DNA of 64,000 nucleotides. Origin: JBALVT01 sp036960305. GTDB lineage: Bacteria; Pseudomonadota; Gammaproteobacteria; Pseudomonadales; Halieaceae. Positions 26,188 through 34,659 of the stretch are shown here, in pieces (the stretch's first letter is position 1; each line of letters opens with the position of its first letter). The notes under the pieces were generated by a model, which was given only the letters and a program-made list of their open reading frames with translations, was not told the DNA's origin and did not search any database. The translations under genes were made by a program, and so were the position numbers. Where the stretch lies: assembly GCA_036960305.1 (NCBI GenBank), contig JBALWA010000004.1, positions 62,001-126,000 on the forward strand. The letters run 5' to 3'.

Positions 26188-27900
26188 CTAGCGCTGTAAC
26201 TGCGCCTGGATGAACTCGAATATGTCGCCCTGTGGTACCAACTGCGATTCGTCGTCGGTACGGCCCTTGTACTCGATGTTGCCTTCGCCCAGGGCGCGGT
26301 CACCGATAACGATACGGTGCGGTATGCCGGTCAGTTCCATATCGGCAAATTTAACCCCGGGGCGCTCGTTGCGATCATCCAGCAGTACATCGACCCCGGC
26401 AGCACGCAATTGTTGGTAGAGGTCCTCGGCGCAGCGCGCTACCTGCTCTGATTTTTGCATGTTCAGGGGTACGATGGCGAGTTGGAAGGGGGCCATCGTC
26501 GGGGGCCAGATAATGCCGCGGTCATCGTGATTCTGCTCGATAGCGGCGGCCACAATCCGGCTGATACCGATACCGTAGCAGCCCATGGTCATGGGAATGT
26601 TCTTGCCGTTTTCGTTCAGCACTTTTGCCTGCATGGTCTCACTGTATTTGGTGCCTAGCTGGAAGATGTGCCCGACTTCGATGCCGCGTTTGATTGATAA
26701 AACGCCCTGTCCATCCGGACTGGGATCGCCTGCTTCCACGTTTCGCAGGTCGGCCACCGCGCCCAGGGGGCAATCGCGTTCCCAGTTCACATGGGCAAAA
26801 TGCTGGTCGTCACGGTTGGCACCGCAGCTGAAGTTAGCCAGGTGGGCGGCGCTGCGATCGACAATGACAGGTATATCAAGGTTGACCGGCCCCACCGAGC
26901 CAAAGCCGGCGCCGCAGGCCTTGCGTACTGCAGGCTCCTCTGCCATGACCAGAGGGCAGGCTACGCCTGGCAGTTTTTCGGCCTTAATCGGGTTCAGCTG
27001 ATGGTCGCCACGCAGCACCAGTGCCACCAGCGAGCCTTCTTCTTCTCCGGCAACCATGAGTGTTTTGACGGTGCTGGCCGCATCAATGGAAAGAAAGGCG
27101 GCCAATTCGTCAATGGTTTTGACGTCGGGCGTGGCTACCTCCTCCATAGCCTGGCCGGGCGCAGGGCGTTCACCCGTTGGCGCCAGGGCCTCAGCCATTT
27201 CTACGTTAGCTGCGTATTCGCTGCTGTCACTGAAGGCAATATCGTCTTCGCCTGAGCTGGCCAGGACGTGGAACTCATGGGAAGCACTGCCGCCTATGCT
27301 GCCGGAATCGGCAATCACTGGCCGGAACACCAGACCCAGCCGGGTAAATATATTGGTATAGGCCTGATGCATGCGCTGGTACGTTTCCTCCAGTGATGCC
27401 TGGTTGGCATGGAAGGAGTAGGCGTCTTTCATCAGGAACTCCCGCGAGCGCATGATGCCGAAACGCGGCCGGATTTCATCGCGCACCTTGGTTTGTATCT
27501 GGTACAGGGTGGTGGGTAGTTGCTTATAGCTCTTGAGTTCGCCGCGTACGAGGTCCGTAATGACCTCCTCGTGGGTGGGTCCCAGGCAAAACTCCCGCTT
27601 GTGCCTGTCCTGGATGCGGAGCAATTCAGCACCGTATTGCTCCCAGCGACCCGATTCCTGCCAAAGCTCAGCTGGTTGCACAATAGGCATGCTAATTTCC
27701 TGTCCGCCTGCACTGTCCATTTCATCCCGAACGACGGCTTCGACATTGCGCAAGACCCGAAGGCCCAGTGGCAGCCAGGTATAAAGGCCGGCGGCCAGTT
27801 TTCGGATCAGGCCGGCGCGCAGCATCAGTTGGTGGCTGATGACTTCTGCATCAGCGGGCACTTCTTTCTGGGTGGCGATAAGGAAATTACTGGTGCGCAT
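26188..27900 (-). CDS. proS: Prolyl-tRNA synthetase
   Basis: ProRS charges tRNA-Pro. The 570-residue bacterial-type enzyme has class II motif 1 (GLRVLRNVEAVVRDEMDSAGGQEI), motif 2 (FCLGPTHEEVITDLVRGELKSYKQLP ... KVRDEIRPRFGIMRSREFLMKDAYSFH) and motif 3 (CYGIGISRIVAAAIEQNHDDRGIIWP). The editing insertion at about 225-400 and the C-terminal anticodon-binding domain are also present. Length and motif order are normal. Confidence 0.97.
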   Translation of the reverse strand: MRTSNFLIATQKEVPADAEVISHQLMLRAGLIRKLAAGLYTWLPLGLRVLRNVEAVVRDEMDSAGGQEISMPIVQPAELWQESGRWEQYGAELLRIQDRHKREFCLGPTHEEVITDLVRGELKSYKQLPTTLYQIQTKVRDEIRPRFGIMRSREFLMKDAYSFHANQASLEETYQRMHQAYTNIFTRLGLVFRPVIADSGSIGGSASHEFHVLASSGEDDIAFSDSSEYAANVEMAEALAPTGERPAPGQAMEEVATPDVKTIDELAAFLSIDAASTVKTLMVAGEEEGSLVALVLRGDHQLNPIKAEKLPGVACPLVMAEEPAVRKACGAGFGSVGPVNLDIPVIVDRSAAHLANFSCGANRDDQHFAHVNWERDCPLGAVADLRNVEAGDPSPDGQGVLSIKRGIEVGHIFQLGTKYSETMQAKVLNENGKNIPMTMGCYGIGISRIVAAAIEQNHDDRGIIWPPTMAPFQLAIVPLNMQKSEQVARCAEDLYQQLRAAGVDVLLDDRNERPGVKFADMELTGIPHRIVIGDRALGEGNIEYKGRTDDESQLVPQGDIFEFIQAQLQR

Positions 27901-28291
27901 GGGGTTGTCCAGGTGGCTGCAATTTGAAGCCGCCTAGTTTACGTGTGATCGCCTTGCCGGTACAGCGGTGGATGTTGACAGCTGTCGCTTTTTTTTGACT
28001 CGTCGAAAGGGGGGTTTTGTGTTTTAACTCGTATTTTTAGTGTTCAAAACAACTTTGAGTCTTCGGTGAGCGAGCGGCCGCGGCAGGGGTGATTTTCGCG
28101 GAAAAACGCTTAGAACTTAAAAAAATAGGGGTTTTTCGCCGTCGAACGTGAAAAACACTTGTATTGTAGCGTTTCATGATTTATATATTTGTTCCATGCT
28201 TGTGGCCGTGCTGTTTTCAGCTATTGGGGGAGGCGGGCAGTCCAGGTTGAATTTATGTTCTTAATCACTCTTACTGAAGGTTAAAAATAAC
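27901..28291. other. 391-base gap between divergent proS and the HU-like gene
   Basis: Non-coding AT-rich region holding the promoters for proS (minus) and the HU-like gene (plus). It contains the 10-base palindrome GACAGCTGTC (27977-27986) followed by a T8 run, too tight to make a stable hairpin. Several A/T tracts (28100-28190) could bend DNA. I see no additional gene or RNA. Confidence 0.5.
28159..28187 (+). promoter_or_regulatory. Candidate sigma70 promoter of the HU-like gene
   Basis: TTGTAT (28159-28164) and TATATA (28182-28187) are separated by 17 bases. Transcription from here would give a 5' leader of roughly 95-100 bases before the ATG at 28292. The AT-rich flanks fit a strong promoter for an abundant nucleoid protein. 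Confidence 0.55.
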
Positions 28292-28813
28292 ATGGCTACC
28301 AAAAAAGCAGCAGCTAAGAAAAAGGCTCCGGCCAAGAAAGCAACCGCCAAGAAAGCACCTGCCAAAAAGGCACCTGCGAAAAAGGCAGTAGCAAAGAAAG
28401 CAGTAGCAAAGAAAGCAGTAGCAAAGAAGGCACCTGCCAAAAAGGCACCCGCCAAGAAAGCAGCTCCAGCGAAAGCAGCACCCGCCAAAAAGGCGACTGC
28501 TATCAAAGCGAAGCTCACTAAAAGCCAGATTGTGGCTGATATTGCCGAAAATACCGGTCTGAGCAAGAAGCAGGTGGGTTCGGTGATGGGTGAATTGGAG
28601 ACGCTGATCGAACGCAGCATCAAAAAGCGCGCAGTAGGTGAGTTCACTCTGCCCGGTTTGATGAAGGTCACCACCGTGAAGAAGCCTGCTCGCAAGGCGC
28701 GTAAAGGTATTAATCCCTTTACCGGTGAAGAGACCACCTTCAAGGCCAAGCCTGCCAGTATTGCTGTCAAGGTTCGTCCTCTGAAGAAGCTGAAGGAATT
28801 CGCTGAGTCCTAG
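28292..28813 (+). CDS. HU-like DNA-binding protein with histone H1-like Lys/Ala tail
   Basis: A 173-residue protein in two parts. Residues 1-70 are almost only Lys, Ala, Pro and Val in repeats such as AKKAPAKKA and AKKAVAKKA, like eukaryotic H1 tails, chlamydial Hc and AlgP. Residues about 72-168 are an HU/IHF-type domain: LTKSQIVADIAENTGLSKKQVGSVMGELETLI, then VGEFTLPGLMKVTTVKKPARKARKGINPFTGEETTFKAK with the DNA-binding arm. It likely compacts the nucleoid, with the tail adding non-specific DNA contact. AAGG lies about 11 bases before the ATG. Tail-HU fusions are known in some bacteria; the role here is inferred. Confidence 0.9.
   Translation: MATKKAAAKKKAPAKKATAKKAPAKKAPAKKAVAKKAVAKKAVAKKAPAKKAPAKKAAPAKAAPAKKATAIKAKLTKSQIVADIAENTGLSKKQVGSVMGELETLIERSIKKRAVGEFTLPGLMKVTTVKKPARKARKGINPFTGEETTFKAKPASIAVKVRPLKKLKEFAES
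28385..28429 (+). repeat. 15-bp tandem repeat within the HU tail
   Basis: Three tandem copies of GCAGTAGCAAAGAAA (two perfect, the third with one changed base) encode AVAKK repeats. They sit inside a longer run of AAGAAAGC-type degenerate repeats (about 28310-28500). Copy number could change by slippage, which would alter tail length in frame. Confidence 0.85.
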
Positions 28814-28827
28814 GCGATGTGAATAAC

Positions 28828-28858
28828 CACTTCACGCTGACTTGCTCGGTGTGAAGTG
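28828..28858. terminator. Stem-loop after the HU-like gene
   Basis: CACTTCAC (28828-28835) pairs with GTGAAGTG (28851-28858) across a 15-base loop, starting 15 bases after the stop. There is no T-run, so intrinsic termination is uncertain; it may stabilise the transcript end. Confidence 0.35.
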
Positions 28859-29010
28859 CTGTTCTACCCATTGATGTGCCCTCCGGTGCAGGGTTTTCCT
28901 GCCCCCAAAAATTGCCTACACCCAAACTTGGCCAATAAGCCAGCTTTAGGGTAAAATCCGCGCCTCACTTTTTCTTATACAGTGCCACCTGACCGTGGCG
29001 AGCCGGATCT

Positions 29011-29331
29011 ATGCCCATTTACGAATATCAGTGCCAGGCCTGCGACCAGCAGATGGAAGTCTTACGCAAGATTAGCGACGCCCCTTTGGTGGAATGCCCC
29101 CAATGTGGGAAAGATGCACTGCGCAAGAAGGTCTCTGCCGCCGCCTTTCGCCTTAAAGGGGGAGGCTGGTATGAAACCGACTTCAAGACCTCGGGTCAAA
29201 AGAACCTCGCATCTGACTCCGGCGACAGTGCTTCTGCCGGCGCCAGTGAAAAATCGAGTAGCAGCGACAAATCGAGTAGTAGCGACAAATCAAGTAGCAG
29301 CGGCGACAGCCAAAGCAAGAGCACTGCCTAA
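29011..29331 (+). CDS. FmdB-family zinc ribbon protein
   Basis: A 106-residue protein with an N-terminal FmdB/putative regulatory zinc ribbon: MPIYEYQCQACDQQMEVL and CPQCGKDALRKKVSAAAFRLKGGGWYETDFK, giving two CxxC pairs for zinc. The last 40 residues are a low-complexity Ser/Asp/Lys tail with near-exact SSSDK repeats encoded by an 18-bp DNA repeat (about 29250-29304). Its function is unknown. It precedes aspS by 47 bases, the usual position of this gene in related bacteria. Confidence 0.88.
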   Translation: MPIYEYQCQACDQQMEVLRKISDAPLVECPQCGKDALRKKVSAAAFRLKGGGWYETDFKTSGQKNLASDSGDSASAGASEKSSSSDKSSSSDKSSSSGDSQSKSTA

Positions 29332-29378
29332 ACCCGGGCCCTTTGGCCCAACCTGACAACTACGACGGAATTCGAATT

Positions 29379-31157
29379 ATGCGCAATCAATATTGTGGCG
29401 CTCTGGGTATAGAAAACATTGATGAAACAGTCACTTTGTGTGGCTGGGTAGATCGCCGCCGCGACCACGGGGGGGTTATTTTCCTCGATTTGCGCGATCG
29501 CGAGGGTATTGTGCAGGTGGTTTTTGATCCCGATACCGAGGAGCATTTTGATCGCGCTGACCGCGTGCGAGGCGAATATGTCCTGCAGGTGACCGGCAGG
29601 GTCAGGGCGCGCGCTGAATCGACCGTCAATCTCGCTATGGCGACGGGTGAAATTGAAGTGTTGGGCAAGGAGTTGGAAATCCTGAACGCCGCAGCCACCC
29701 CGCCTTTTCAACTGGATGAGCATATATCCGTGGGTGAGGACGTCCGTTTGCACCATCGCTATATGGACCTGCGCCGCCCGGAAATGCAAAATCGCCTGAT
29801 TCTGCGCTCCCGGATTTCCTCGGCTGTACGCAGCTTCCTGGACGGCGAGGGTTTCCTGGATATCGAAACCCCGATATTGACCCGGGCCACGCCAGAGGGC
29901 GCTCGTGACTATCTGGTTCCCAGCCGTACCCATCCCGGTCAGTTCTTTGCCCTGCCGCAGTCTCCCCAGTTGTTCAAGCAACTGCTTATGGTGTCCGGCT
30001 TTGATCGCTACTACCAGATTGCCAAGTGTTTTCGGGACGAAGACCTGCGTGCAGACCGGCAGCCGGAATTTACACAGATTGATATCGAGACCTCGTTTCT
30101 CGACGAAGCAGAGATCATGTCTATCACCGAGCGCATGATACGGGAGCTATTTTTGTCTGTGTTGGGTACCGAGCTCCCTGAATTTCCGCACATGCCCTAC
30201 GCGGAGGCGATGGATCGGTTTGGCTCGGATAAGCCGGATTTGCGTATTCCCCTGGAGTTGGTCAGTGTCGATGACTTGATGCAGCAGGTTGATTTCAAGG
30301 TATTTCGCGGGCCGGCCGACGATGAGAAGGGGCGGGTGGCAGCACTCAAGGTTCCCGGCGGTGCATCTATTAGCCGTAAGGAAATCGATAATTACACCAA
30401 GTATGTATCTATTTATGGTGCCAGGGGTTTGGCCTGGGTCAAGGTCAACGACATCGATGCCGGTGTTGAGGGCTTGCAGTCACCCATTCTCAAGTTCATG
30501 CCAGAGGATGTCGTCGCGCAGCTGATGCAGCGACTGCAAGCGGCAAATGGCGATATTATCTTCTTTGGCGCGGACAAGACCCAGGTGGTAAACGAGTCGC
30601 TTGGCGCGCTGCGTATCAAGGTTGGCGAAGACCAGGGGCTGGTTGCCGAAGGCTGGGCCCCTTTGTGGGTTGTGGATTTCCCCATGTTTGAAGAGACCAG
30701 CGATGGCAGTTGGACGGCATTGCATCACCCCTTTACCGCCCCTTCCTGCAGTGCCGAGGAATTGGCAGCCAACCCGGGCGCTGCCCTGTCGCGTGCCTAT
30801 GACATGGTCTTGAATGGCACCGAGTTGGGCGGTGGCAGTATTCGTATTCACCAGCGTCCGATGCAGGAGACTGTGTTTGGTATTCTGGGCATTGAGGCAG
30901 AGGAGGCCGACGAAAAATTTGGCTTCCTGCTGAATGCCCTGCAGTACGGTGCACCCCCGCACGGTGGACTGGCTTTTGGTCTGGACCGCCTGGTTATGCT
31001 GATGACCGGCACGCAGTCTATTCGCGACGTGATAGCTTTCCCGAAAACCCAGACGGCGGCCTGTGTCATGACGAACGCTCCTAGCGATGTGGATGCCAAG
31101 CAGCTGCAGGATTTGCATATTCGACTGCGCCAGGCGCCGACGGCGGAAGGCGAGTAG
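29379..31157 (+). CDS. aspS: Aspartyl-tRNA synthetase
   Basis: AspRS (about 592 residues, bacterial type) charges tRNA-Asp; whether it is discriminating cannot be settled here. The N-terminal OB-fold has VTLCGWVDRRRDHGGVIFLDLRDREGIVQVVFDP. Class II motif 2 (FRDEDLRADRQPEFTQIDIETSF) and motif 3 (GLAFGLDRLVMLMTG) flank the bacterial GAD insertion. The ATG at 29379 matches the normal N-terminus MRNQYCG; a start 36 bases upstream would add residues not found in the family. Confidence 0.97.
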   Translation: MRNQYCGALGIENIDETVTLCGWVDRRRDHGGVIFLDLRDREGIVQVVFDPDTEEHFDRADRVRGEYVLQVTGRVRARAESTVNLAMATGEIEVLGKELEILNAAATPPFQLDEHISVGEDVRLHHRYMDLRRPEMQNRLILRSRISSAVRSFLDGEGFLDIETPILTRATPEGARDYLVPSRTHPGQFFALPQSPQLFKQLLMVSGFDRYYQIAKCFRDEDLRADRQPEFTQIDIETSFLDEAEIMSITERMIRELFLSVLGTELPEFPHMPYAEAMDRFGSDKPDLRIPLELVSVDDLMQQVDFKVFRGPADDEKGRVAALKVPGGASISRKEIDNYTKYVSIYGARGLAWVKVNDIDAGVEGLQSPILKFMPEDVVAQLMQRLQAANGDIIFFGADKTQVVNESLGALRIKVGEDQGLVAEGWAPLWVVDFPMFEETSDGSWTALHHPFTAPSCSAEELAANPGAALSRAYDMVLNGTELGGGSIRIHQRPMQETVFGILGIEAEEADEKFGFLLNALQYGAPPHGGLAFGLDRLVMLMTGTQSIRDVIAFPKTQTAACVMTNAPSDVDAKQLQDLHIRLRQAPTAEGE

Positions 31158-31202
31158 AGAGCGGGTCCCGGCGTCTAGGTATATAAAGGAGGGAGGTGCT
31201 CC

Positions 31203-31946
31203 ATGGCAGGTCACAGTAAATGGGCCAATATTAAGCACCGCAAGGCGGCTCAGGATGCCAAGCGGGGCAAAATATTCACCAAATTGATCCGCGAGCTGGT
31301 CGTGGCCGCCAAGCAGGGCGGTCCACTGCCGGAGGATAATCCCCGTTTGCGGGCAGGCGTGGACAAGGCGCTGGGTTCCAATATGACCCGCGATACGATT
31401 GATCGCGCCATTGCCAGAGGGGCGGGTACCAACGAAGCCGACAATATGGAGGAGCTTACCTATGAAGGTTATGCTCCCGGTGGTATTGCGGTGCTGGTCG
31501 AGGTGATGACTGACAATCGCAACCGCACGGTGGCTGAGGTGCGGCATGCCTTCACCAAGCGCGGTGGCAATCTCGGTACGGACGGTTCAGTGGCCTATTT
31601 GTTTAGCCGTAAAGGCCAGATTACCTTTGCCCCCGGTGTCGATGAAGAGGCGGTAATGGAGGCGGCACTGGAAGCCGGCGCAGAGGATGTTGAAAGCTAT
31701 GAAGACGGTTCGCTGGATGTGACAACGGCCTGGGAGGACCTCGCCGTGGTCAGGTCGGCGATGGATGATGCGGGCCTGGCATCGGATAGTAGCGATGTCA
31801 CCATGATCGCGTCCCTGACGGTACCCGTGGACGCCAGCGGTGCAGAAAAAATCATGGGTATGGTAGATGCCCTGGAAGACCTTGATGATGTACAGAATGT
31901 CTACACGAATGTGGATATCCCAGAGGATGTTATTGCCTCAATGTAG
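31203..31946 (+). CDS. yebC: YebC/PmpR/TACO1-family protein
   Basis: A 247-residue protein of the YebC family, starting MAGHSKWANIKHRKAAQDAKRGKIFTK, with DNTRxR-like segment NRTVAEVRHAFTKRGGNLG and the acidic C-terminal domain ending in VYTNVDIPEDVIASM. Members were described as DNA-binding regulators (PmpR in Pseudomonas represses the quinolone system), and more recently as translation factors acting on proline-rich stretches. The place between aspS and ruvC is conserved. The GGAGGGAGG ribosome-binding site is strong. Confidence 0.95.
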   Translation: MAGHSKWANIKHRKAAQDAKRGKIFTKLIRELVVAAKQGGPLPEDNPRLRAGVDKALGSNMTRDTIDRAIARGAGTNEADNMEELTYEGYAPGGIAVLVEVMTDNRNRTVAEVRHAFTKRGGNLGTDGSVAYLFSRKGQITFAPGVDEEAVMEAALEAGAEDVESYEDGSLDVTTAWEDLAVVRSAMDDAGLASDSSDVTMIASLTVPVDASGAEKIMGMVDALEDLDDVQNVYTNVDIPEDVIASM

Positions 31947-31966
31947 CGTCCCAGGGGTCTCAGTGA

Positions 31967-31996
31967 TTGCCGGCAGAGGCCATAGTCGTACATAAT
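31967..31996 (+). promoter_or_regulatory. Candidate ruvC promoter
   Basis: TTGCCG (31967-31972) and CATAAT (31991-31996) are 18 bases apart, upstream of ruvC. I see no LexA-type CTGT-N8-ACAG box next to it, so SOS control of ruv, known in E. coli for ruvAB, is not evident here. Confidence 0.35.
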
Positions 31997-32007
31997 AAGG
32001 ACCTTAA

Positions 32008-32024
32008 AAAACCCGATCGGTTTT
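32008..32024. promoter_or_regulatory. Dyad covering the ruvC ribosome-binding region
   Basis: AAAACC-CGATC-GGTTTT, with the perfect core CCGATCGG (32013-32020), ends four bases before the ruvC ATG. No good Shine-Dalgarno sequence is visible in this space. The dyad could be an operator or a small RNA hairpin limiting ruvC translation. Confidence 0.35.
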
Positions 32025-32027
32025 CAT

Positions 32028-32546
32028 ATGTCGCTCATTCTGGGGATTGACCCCGGCTCACGAAAAACAGGCTTTGGCATCATTAATTATGTCTCTGGCC
32101 GCAGCGAATATGTCACCAGTGGTGTCATTCGCCTTCCTGCGGGCGAACTGCCCGAGCGACTCAAGGTGATTTTCGAAAGCGTGTCTGAGTTAATTGAACT
32201 GCACTGCCCACAGCAGTTGTCTATTGAGCAGGTATTTATGGCCAAGAACGCGGGTTCCGCCTTGAAGCTGGGCCAGGCCAGGGGGGCGGCTATTGTCGCT
32301 TGTGTGGCAAGGGATATGGCCGTATCCGAGTACTCTGCAAGACAGATAAAACAGGCGGTCGTTGGTACGGGTGCGGCCGATAAGGCGCAGGTGCAACACA
32401 TGGTGAAAGCTATCCTGAAGTTGCCATCGGAGCCCCAGGAAGATGCGGCGGATGCCCTGGCAGCAGCCCTGTGCCATGCGCACACGCAGCAAAGTATGAT
32501 TAATATGGCAGGCGCGAAATCTGTTCGCCGCCGCCGGCTACGTTGA
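32028..32546 (+). CDS. ruvC: Holliday junction resolvase RuvC
   Basis: RuvC cuts Holliday junctions within the RuvABC resolvasome. The 172-residue product has the family length. The catalytic acidic residues lie in LILGIDPGSRKTGFG (Asp7), LSIEQVFMAKN (Glu) and the C-terminal EDAADALAAALCHAH (two Asp). It is followed after 13 bases by ruvA. Its own translation start is poorly marked. Confidence 0.97.
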   Translation: MSLILGIDPGSRKTGFGIINYVSGRSEYVTSGVIRLPAGELPERLKVIFESVSELIELHCPQQLSIEQVFMAKNAGSALKLGQARGAAIVACVARDMAVSEYSARQIKQAVVGTGAADKAQVQHMVKAILKLPSEPQEDAADALAAALCHAHTQQSMINMAGAKSVRRRRLR

Positions 32547-32559
32547 CAGGAGTCACCGG

Positions 32560-33180
32560 ATGATAGGTAGGATTCGCGGGACCCTGGCTCACAAGCAACC
32601 GCCGGAAATACTGATAGACGTCGCCGGCGTGGGCTATGAAATCCAGGTGCCGATGACCACGCTGTTTCGTCTGCCGGATATCGGCCAACCGCTCACGCTG
32701 GTCACCCACTTTGTGGTGCGGGAGGACGCGCAACTGCTGTACGGTTTCATAGATGAGCAGGACAGAACGTTGTTTCGGCAGCTAATCAAGGTCAACGGTG
32801 TCGGCCCCAAGCTGGCGCTGACCATCCTGTCGGGTATGGATGCCATGAGTTTTGTGCGCTGTGTGCAACGCGATGACATTTCTTCTTTGGTGGCTTTGCC
32901 CGGGGTGGGCAAGAAGACGGCGGAGCGGCTGTTGGTTGAGATGCGTGATAAATTAAAAGACTGGCTGGCCCAGGCGAACGCGGGTGGCGACGCTGGCAGT
33001 GAGGTCGGTGGCGTGAGCCCACCGCAAACTGATATTGTAGCGGATGCCGAAGGCGCGCTAATCGCTTTGGGTTACAAGCCCCAGGAGGCCACACGAATGG
33101 TGGCAGCTATAAATGATGATGGCGTGGATGACAGCGAAGAGCTGATTCGGCGCGCGTTAAAATCTACGATTCGCAGTTAG
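32560..33180 (+). CDS. ruvA: Holliday junction DNA helicase subunit RuvA
   Basis: RuvA binds the four-way junction and loads RuvB. The 206-residue product starts MIGRIRGTLAHKQPPEILIDVAGVGYEIQVP. It has two helix-hairpin-helix motifs (NGVGPKLALTILSG and LPGVGKKTAERLLVEM) and the C-terminal RuvB-contacting three-helix domain (ALIALGYKPQEATRMV). The linker around residues 140-158 is Gly-rich. Confidence 0.97.
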   Translation: MIGRIRGTLAHKQPPEILIDVAGVGYEIQVPMTTLFRLPDIGQPLTLVTHFVVREDAQLLYGFIDEQDRTLFRQLIKVNGVGPKLALTILSGMDAMSFVRCVQRDDISSLVALPGVGKKTAERLLVEMRDKLKDWLAQANAGGDAGSEVGGVSPPQTDIVADAEGALIALGYKPQEATRMVAAINDDGVDDSEELIRRALKSTIRS

Positions 33181-33190
33181 GCACTGACAG

Positions 33191-34213
33191 ATGATAGAGA
33201 CCGATAGGCTGATTGCACCCGAAGCCTCGAATGTGCGCGAAGATGTTATGGATCGTGCGATACGGCCAAAAACCCTCGATGAATACGTGGGGCAACAGGC
33301 GGTGCGCGAACAGATGTCAATCTTCCTCCAGGCGGCCCGCGGTCGCGATGAGCCCCTGGATCACACCCTGATCTTTGGTCCTCCGGGTTTGGGTAAGACA
33401 ACGCTGGCCAGTATCATTGCCCACGAAATGGGTGTGTCCCTGAAAACCACCTCAGGACCCATACTGGAAAAAGCCGGTGATATCGCTGCGCTGATGACCA
33501 ATCTGGAACCCGGCGATGTGTTGTTTATCGATGAAATACACCGGCTCAGTCCCTACGTGGAAGAGATACTGTATCCCGCCATGGAAGACTACCAACTGGA
33601 TATCATGATAGGCGAGGGCCCTGCTGCCCGGTCGATCAAACTGGACCTGCCGCCCTTTACACTGGTGGGGGCTACCACCCGGGCCGGACTACTTACGTCT
33701 CCCCTGCGCGATCGTTTCGGTATTGTGCAGCGGCTTGAGTTTTACAGTGCCGAAGATCTGGCGCATATTGTTGCGCGCTCAGCCCACATTCTCGAGATAG
33801 GCATTGATAGTGAGGGCGCGATGGAAATTGCCCGGCGTGCCAGGGGAACCCCGCGGATCGCCAATCGGTTGCTGCGAAGAGTGCGTGATTATGCCGAGGT
33901 GAAGGCGGATGGCCATATTTCGGCGGAGATCGCTGACCGGGCGCTGGATATGTTAAAGGTGGATCAACAGGGGTTTGATCACCTGGACCGACGCTTGCTG
34001 CTGGCAATGATTGAGAAATTTGACGGTGGGCCGGTGGGCGTAGACAGCCTGGCGGCCGCGATATCTGAAGAACGGGGCACCATTGAGGATGTACTGGAGC
34101 CCTATTTGATCCAACAGGGCTTTATGTTGCGAACTCCCCGCGGGCGCATGGTGACGCGTAATGCCTACCTGCATTTCGGTCTGCCGGGCGTAGCGTCGGG
34201 CAGCGAGGCATGA
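33191..34213 (+). CDS. ruvB: Holliday junction branch-migration ATPase RuvB
   Basis: RuvB is the hexameric AAA+ motor driving branch migration with RuvA. The 340-residue protein shows Walker A GPPGLGKTTLA, Walker B LFIDEIHRL, sensor 1 GATTRAGLLTSPLRDRFG and the winged-helix C-terminal domain (PYLIQQGFMLRTPRGRM). Its stop overlaps the ybgC ATG (ATGA). Confidence 0.98.
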   Translation: MIETDRLIAPEASNVREDVMDRAIRPKTLDEYVGQQAVREQMSIFLQAARGRDEPLDHTLIFGPPGLGKTTLASIIAHEMGVSLKTTSGPILEKAGDIAALMTNLEPGDVLFIDEIHRLSPYVEEILYPAMEDYQLDIMIGEGPAARSIKLDLPPFTLVGATTRAGLLTSPLRDRFGIVQRLEFYSAEDLAHIVARSAHILEIGIDSEGAMEIARRARGTPRIANRLLRRVRDYAEVKADGHISAEIADRALDMLKVDQQGFDHLDRRLLLAMIEKFDGGPVGVDSLAAAISEERGTIEDVLEPYLIQQGFMLRTPRGRMVTRNAYLHFGLPGVASGSEA

Positions 34214-34635
34214 GCGCGGGGGAATTTTCTCTGCCGCTCAGGGTCTATATTGAGGACACTGATGCCGGAGGGATTGTTTACTATGTCAATTACCTCAAAT
34301 TTATGGAGCGCTGCCGAACGGAGTTCATGCGCTCCCTGGGCTATGACAAGAATTTCATTTTCAATGAAGCGTTAATGTTTGTGGTACGGGATGTCGCCGT
34401 ACAATACCTCAATCCAGCGAAATTGGACGATAAATTGCAGGCTACCGCCGAAATCACGCAGTTGCAGGGTGCCAGTATGACCTTGCGGCAGTCGGTCAGG
34501 CGCGGCGGTGATGTGCTGGCCGAAGGGGACATAAAAATTGTTTGTGTCGATAAGACGGGGCTCAAACCTCGTCGTATTCCCAGGGAAATGTTGGCCAAGC
34601 TGCGTTCCACGCAGAGCGCCCATACGATAAGATAA
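34210..34635 (+). CDS. ybgC: Acyl-CoA thioesterase YbgC (tol-pal associated)
   Basis: A 141-residue hotdog-fold thioesterase, first gene of the tol-pal cluster. It has the catalytic region VYIEDTDAGGIVYYVNYLKFMERCRTEFMR, with the conserved aspartate and the family signature. YbgC hydrolyses acyl-CoA and interacts with phospholipid-synthesis enzymes in E. coli. It overlaps ruvB and precedes tolQ by 24 bases. Confidence 0.95.
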   Translation: MSAGEFSLPLRVYIEDTDAGGIVYYVNYLKFMERCRTEFMRSLGYDKNFIFNEALMFVVRDVAVQYLNPAKLDDKLQATAEITQLQGASMTLRQSVRRGGDVLAEGDIKIVCVDKTGLKPRRIPREMLAKLRSTQSAHTIR

Positions 34636-34659
34636 CTGTTCCTTTAGGGGGGAACCGAA

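Noticed and set aside
27977..27996. GACAGCTGTC palindrome followed by T8 as a terminator
   Set aside because: The palindrome has no room for a loop and would make only a 3-bp stem; no plus-strand gene ends before it.
28310..28500. Repeats that could suggest a CRISPR or satellite array
   Set aside because: They are in-frame Lys/Ala codons of the HU tail without spacer-repeat structure. I found no CRISPR array in the window.
30480..31547. Long minus-strand open frame (about 355 codons) over aspS and yebC
   Set aside because: It is antisense to two certain genes and its translation has no recognisable family pattern; long antisense frames are common in GC-rich coding DNA.
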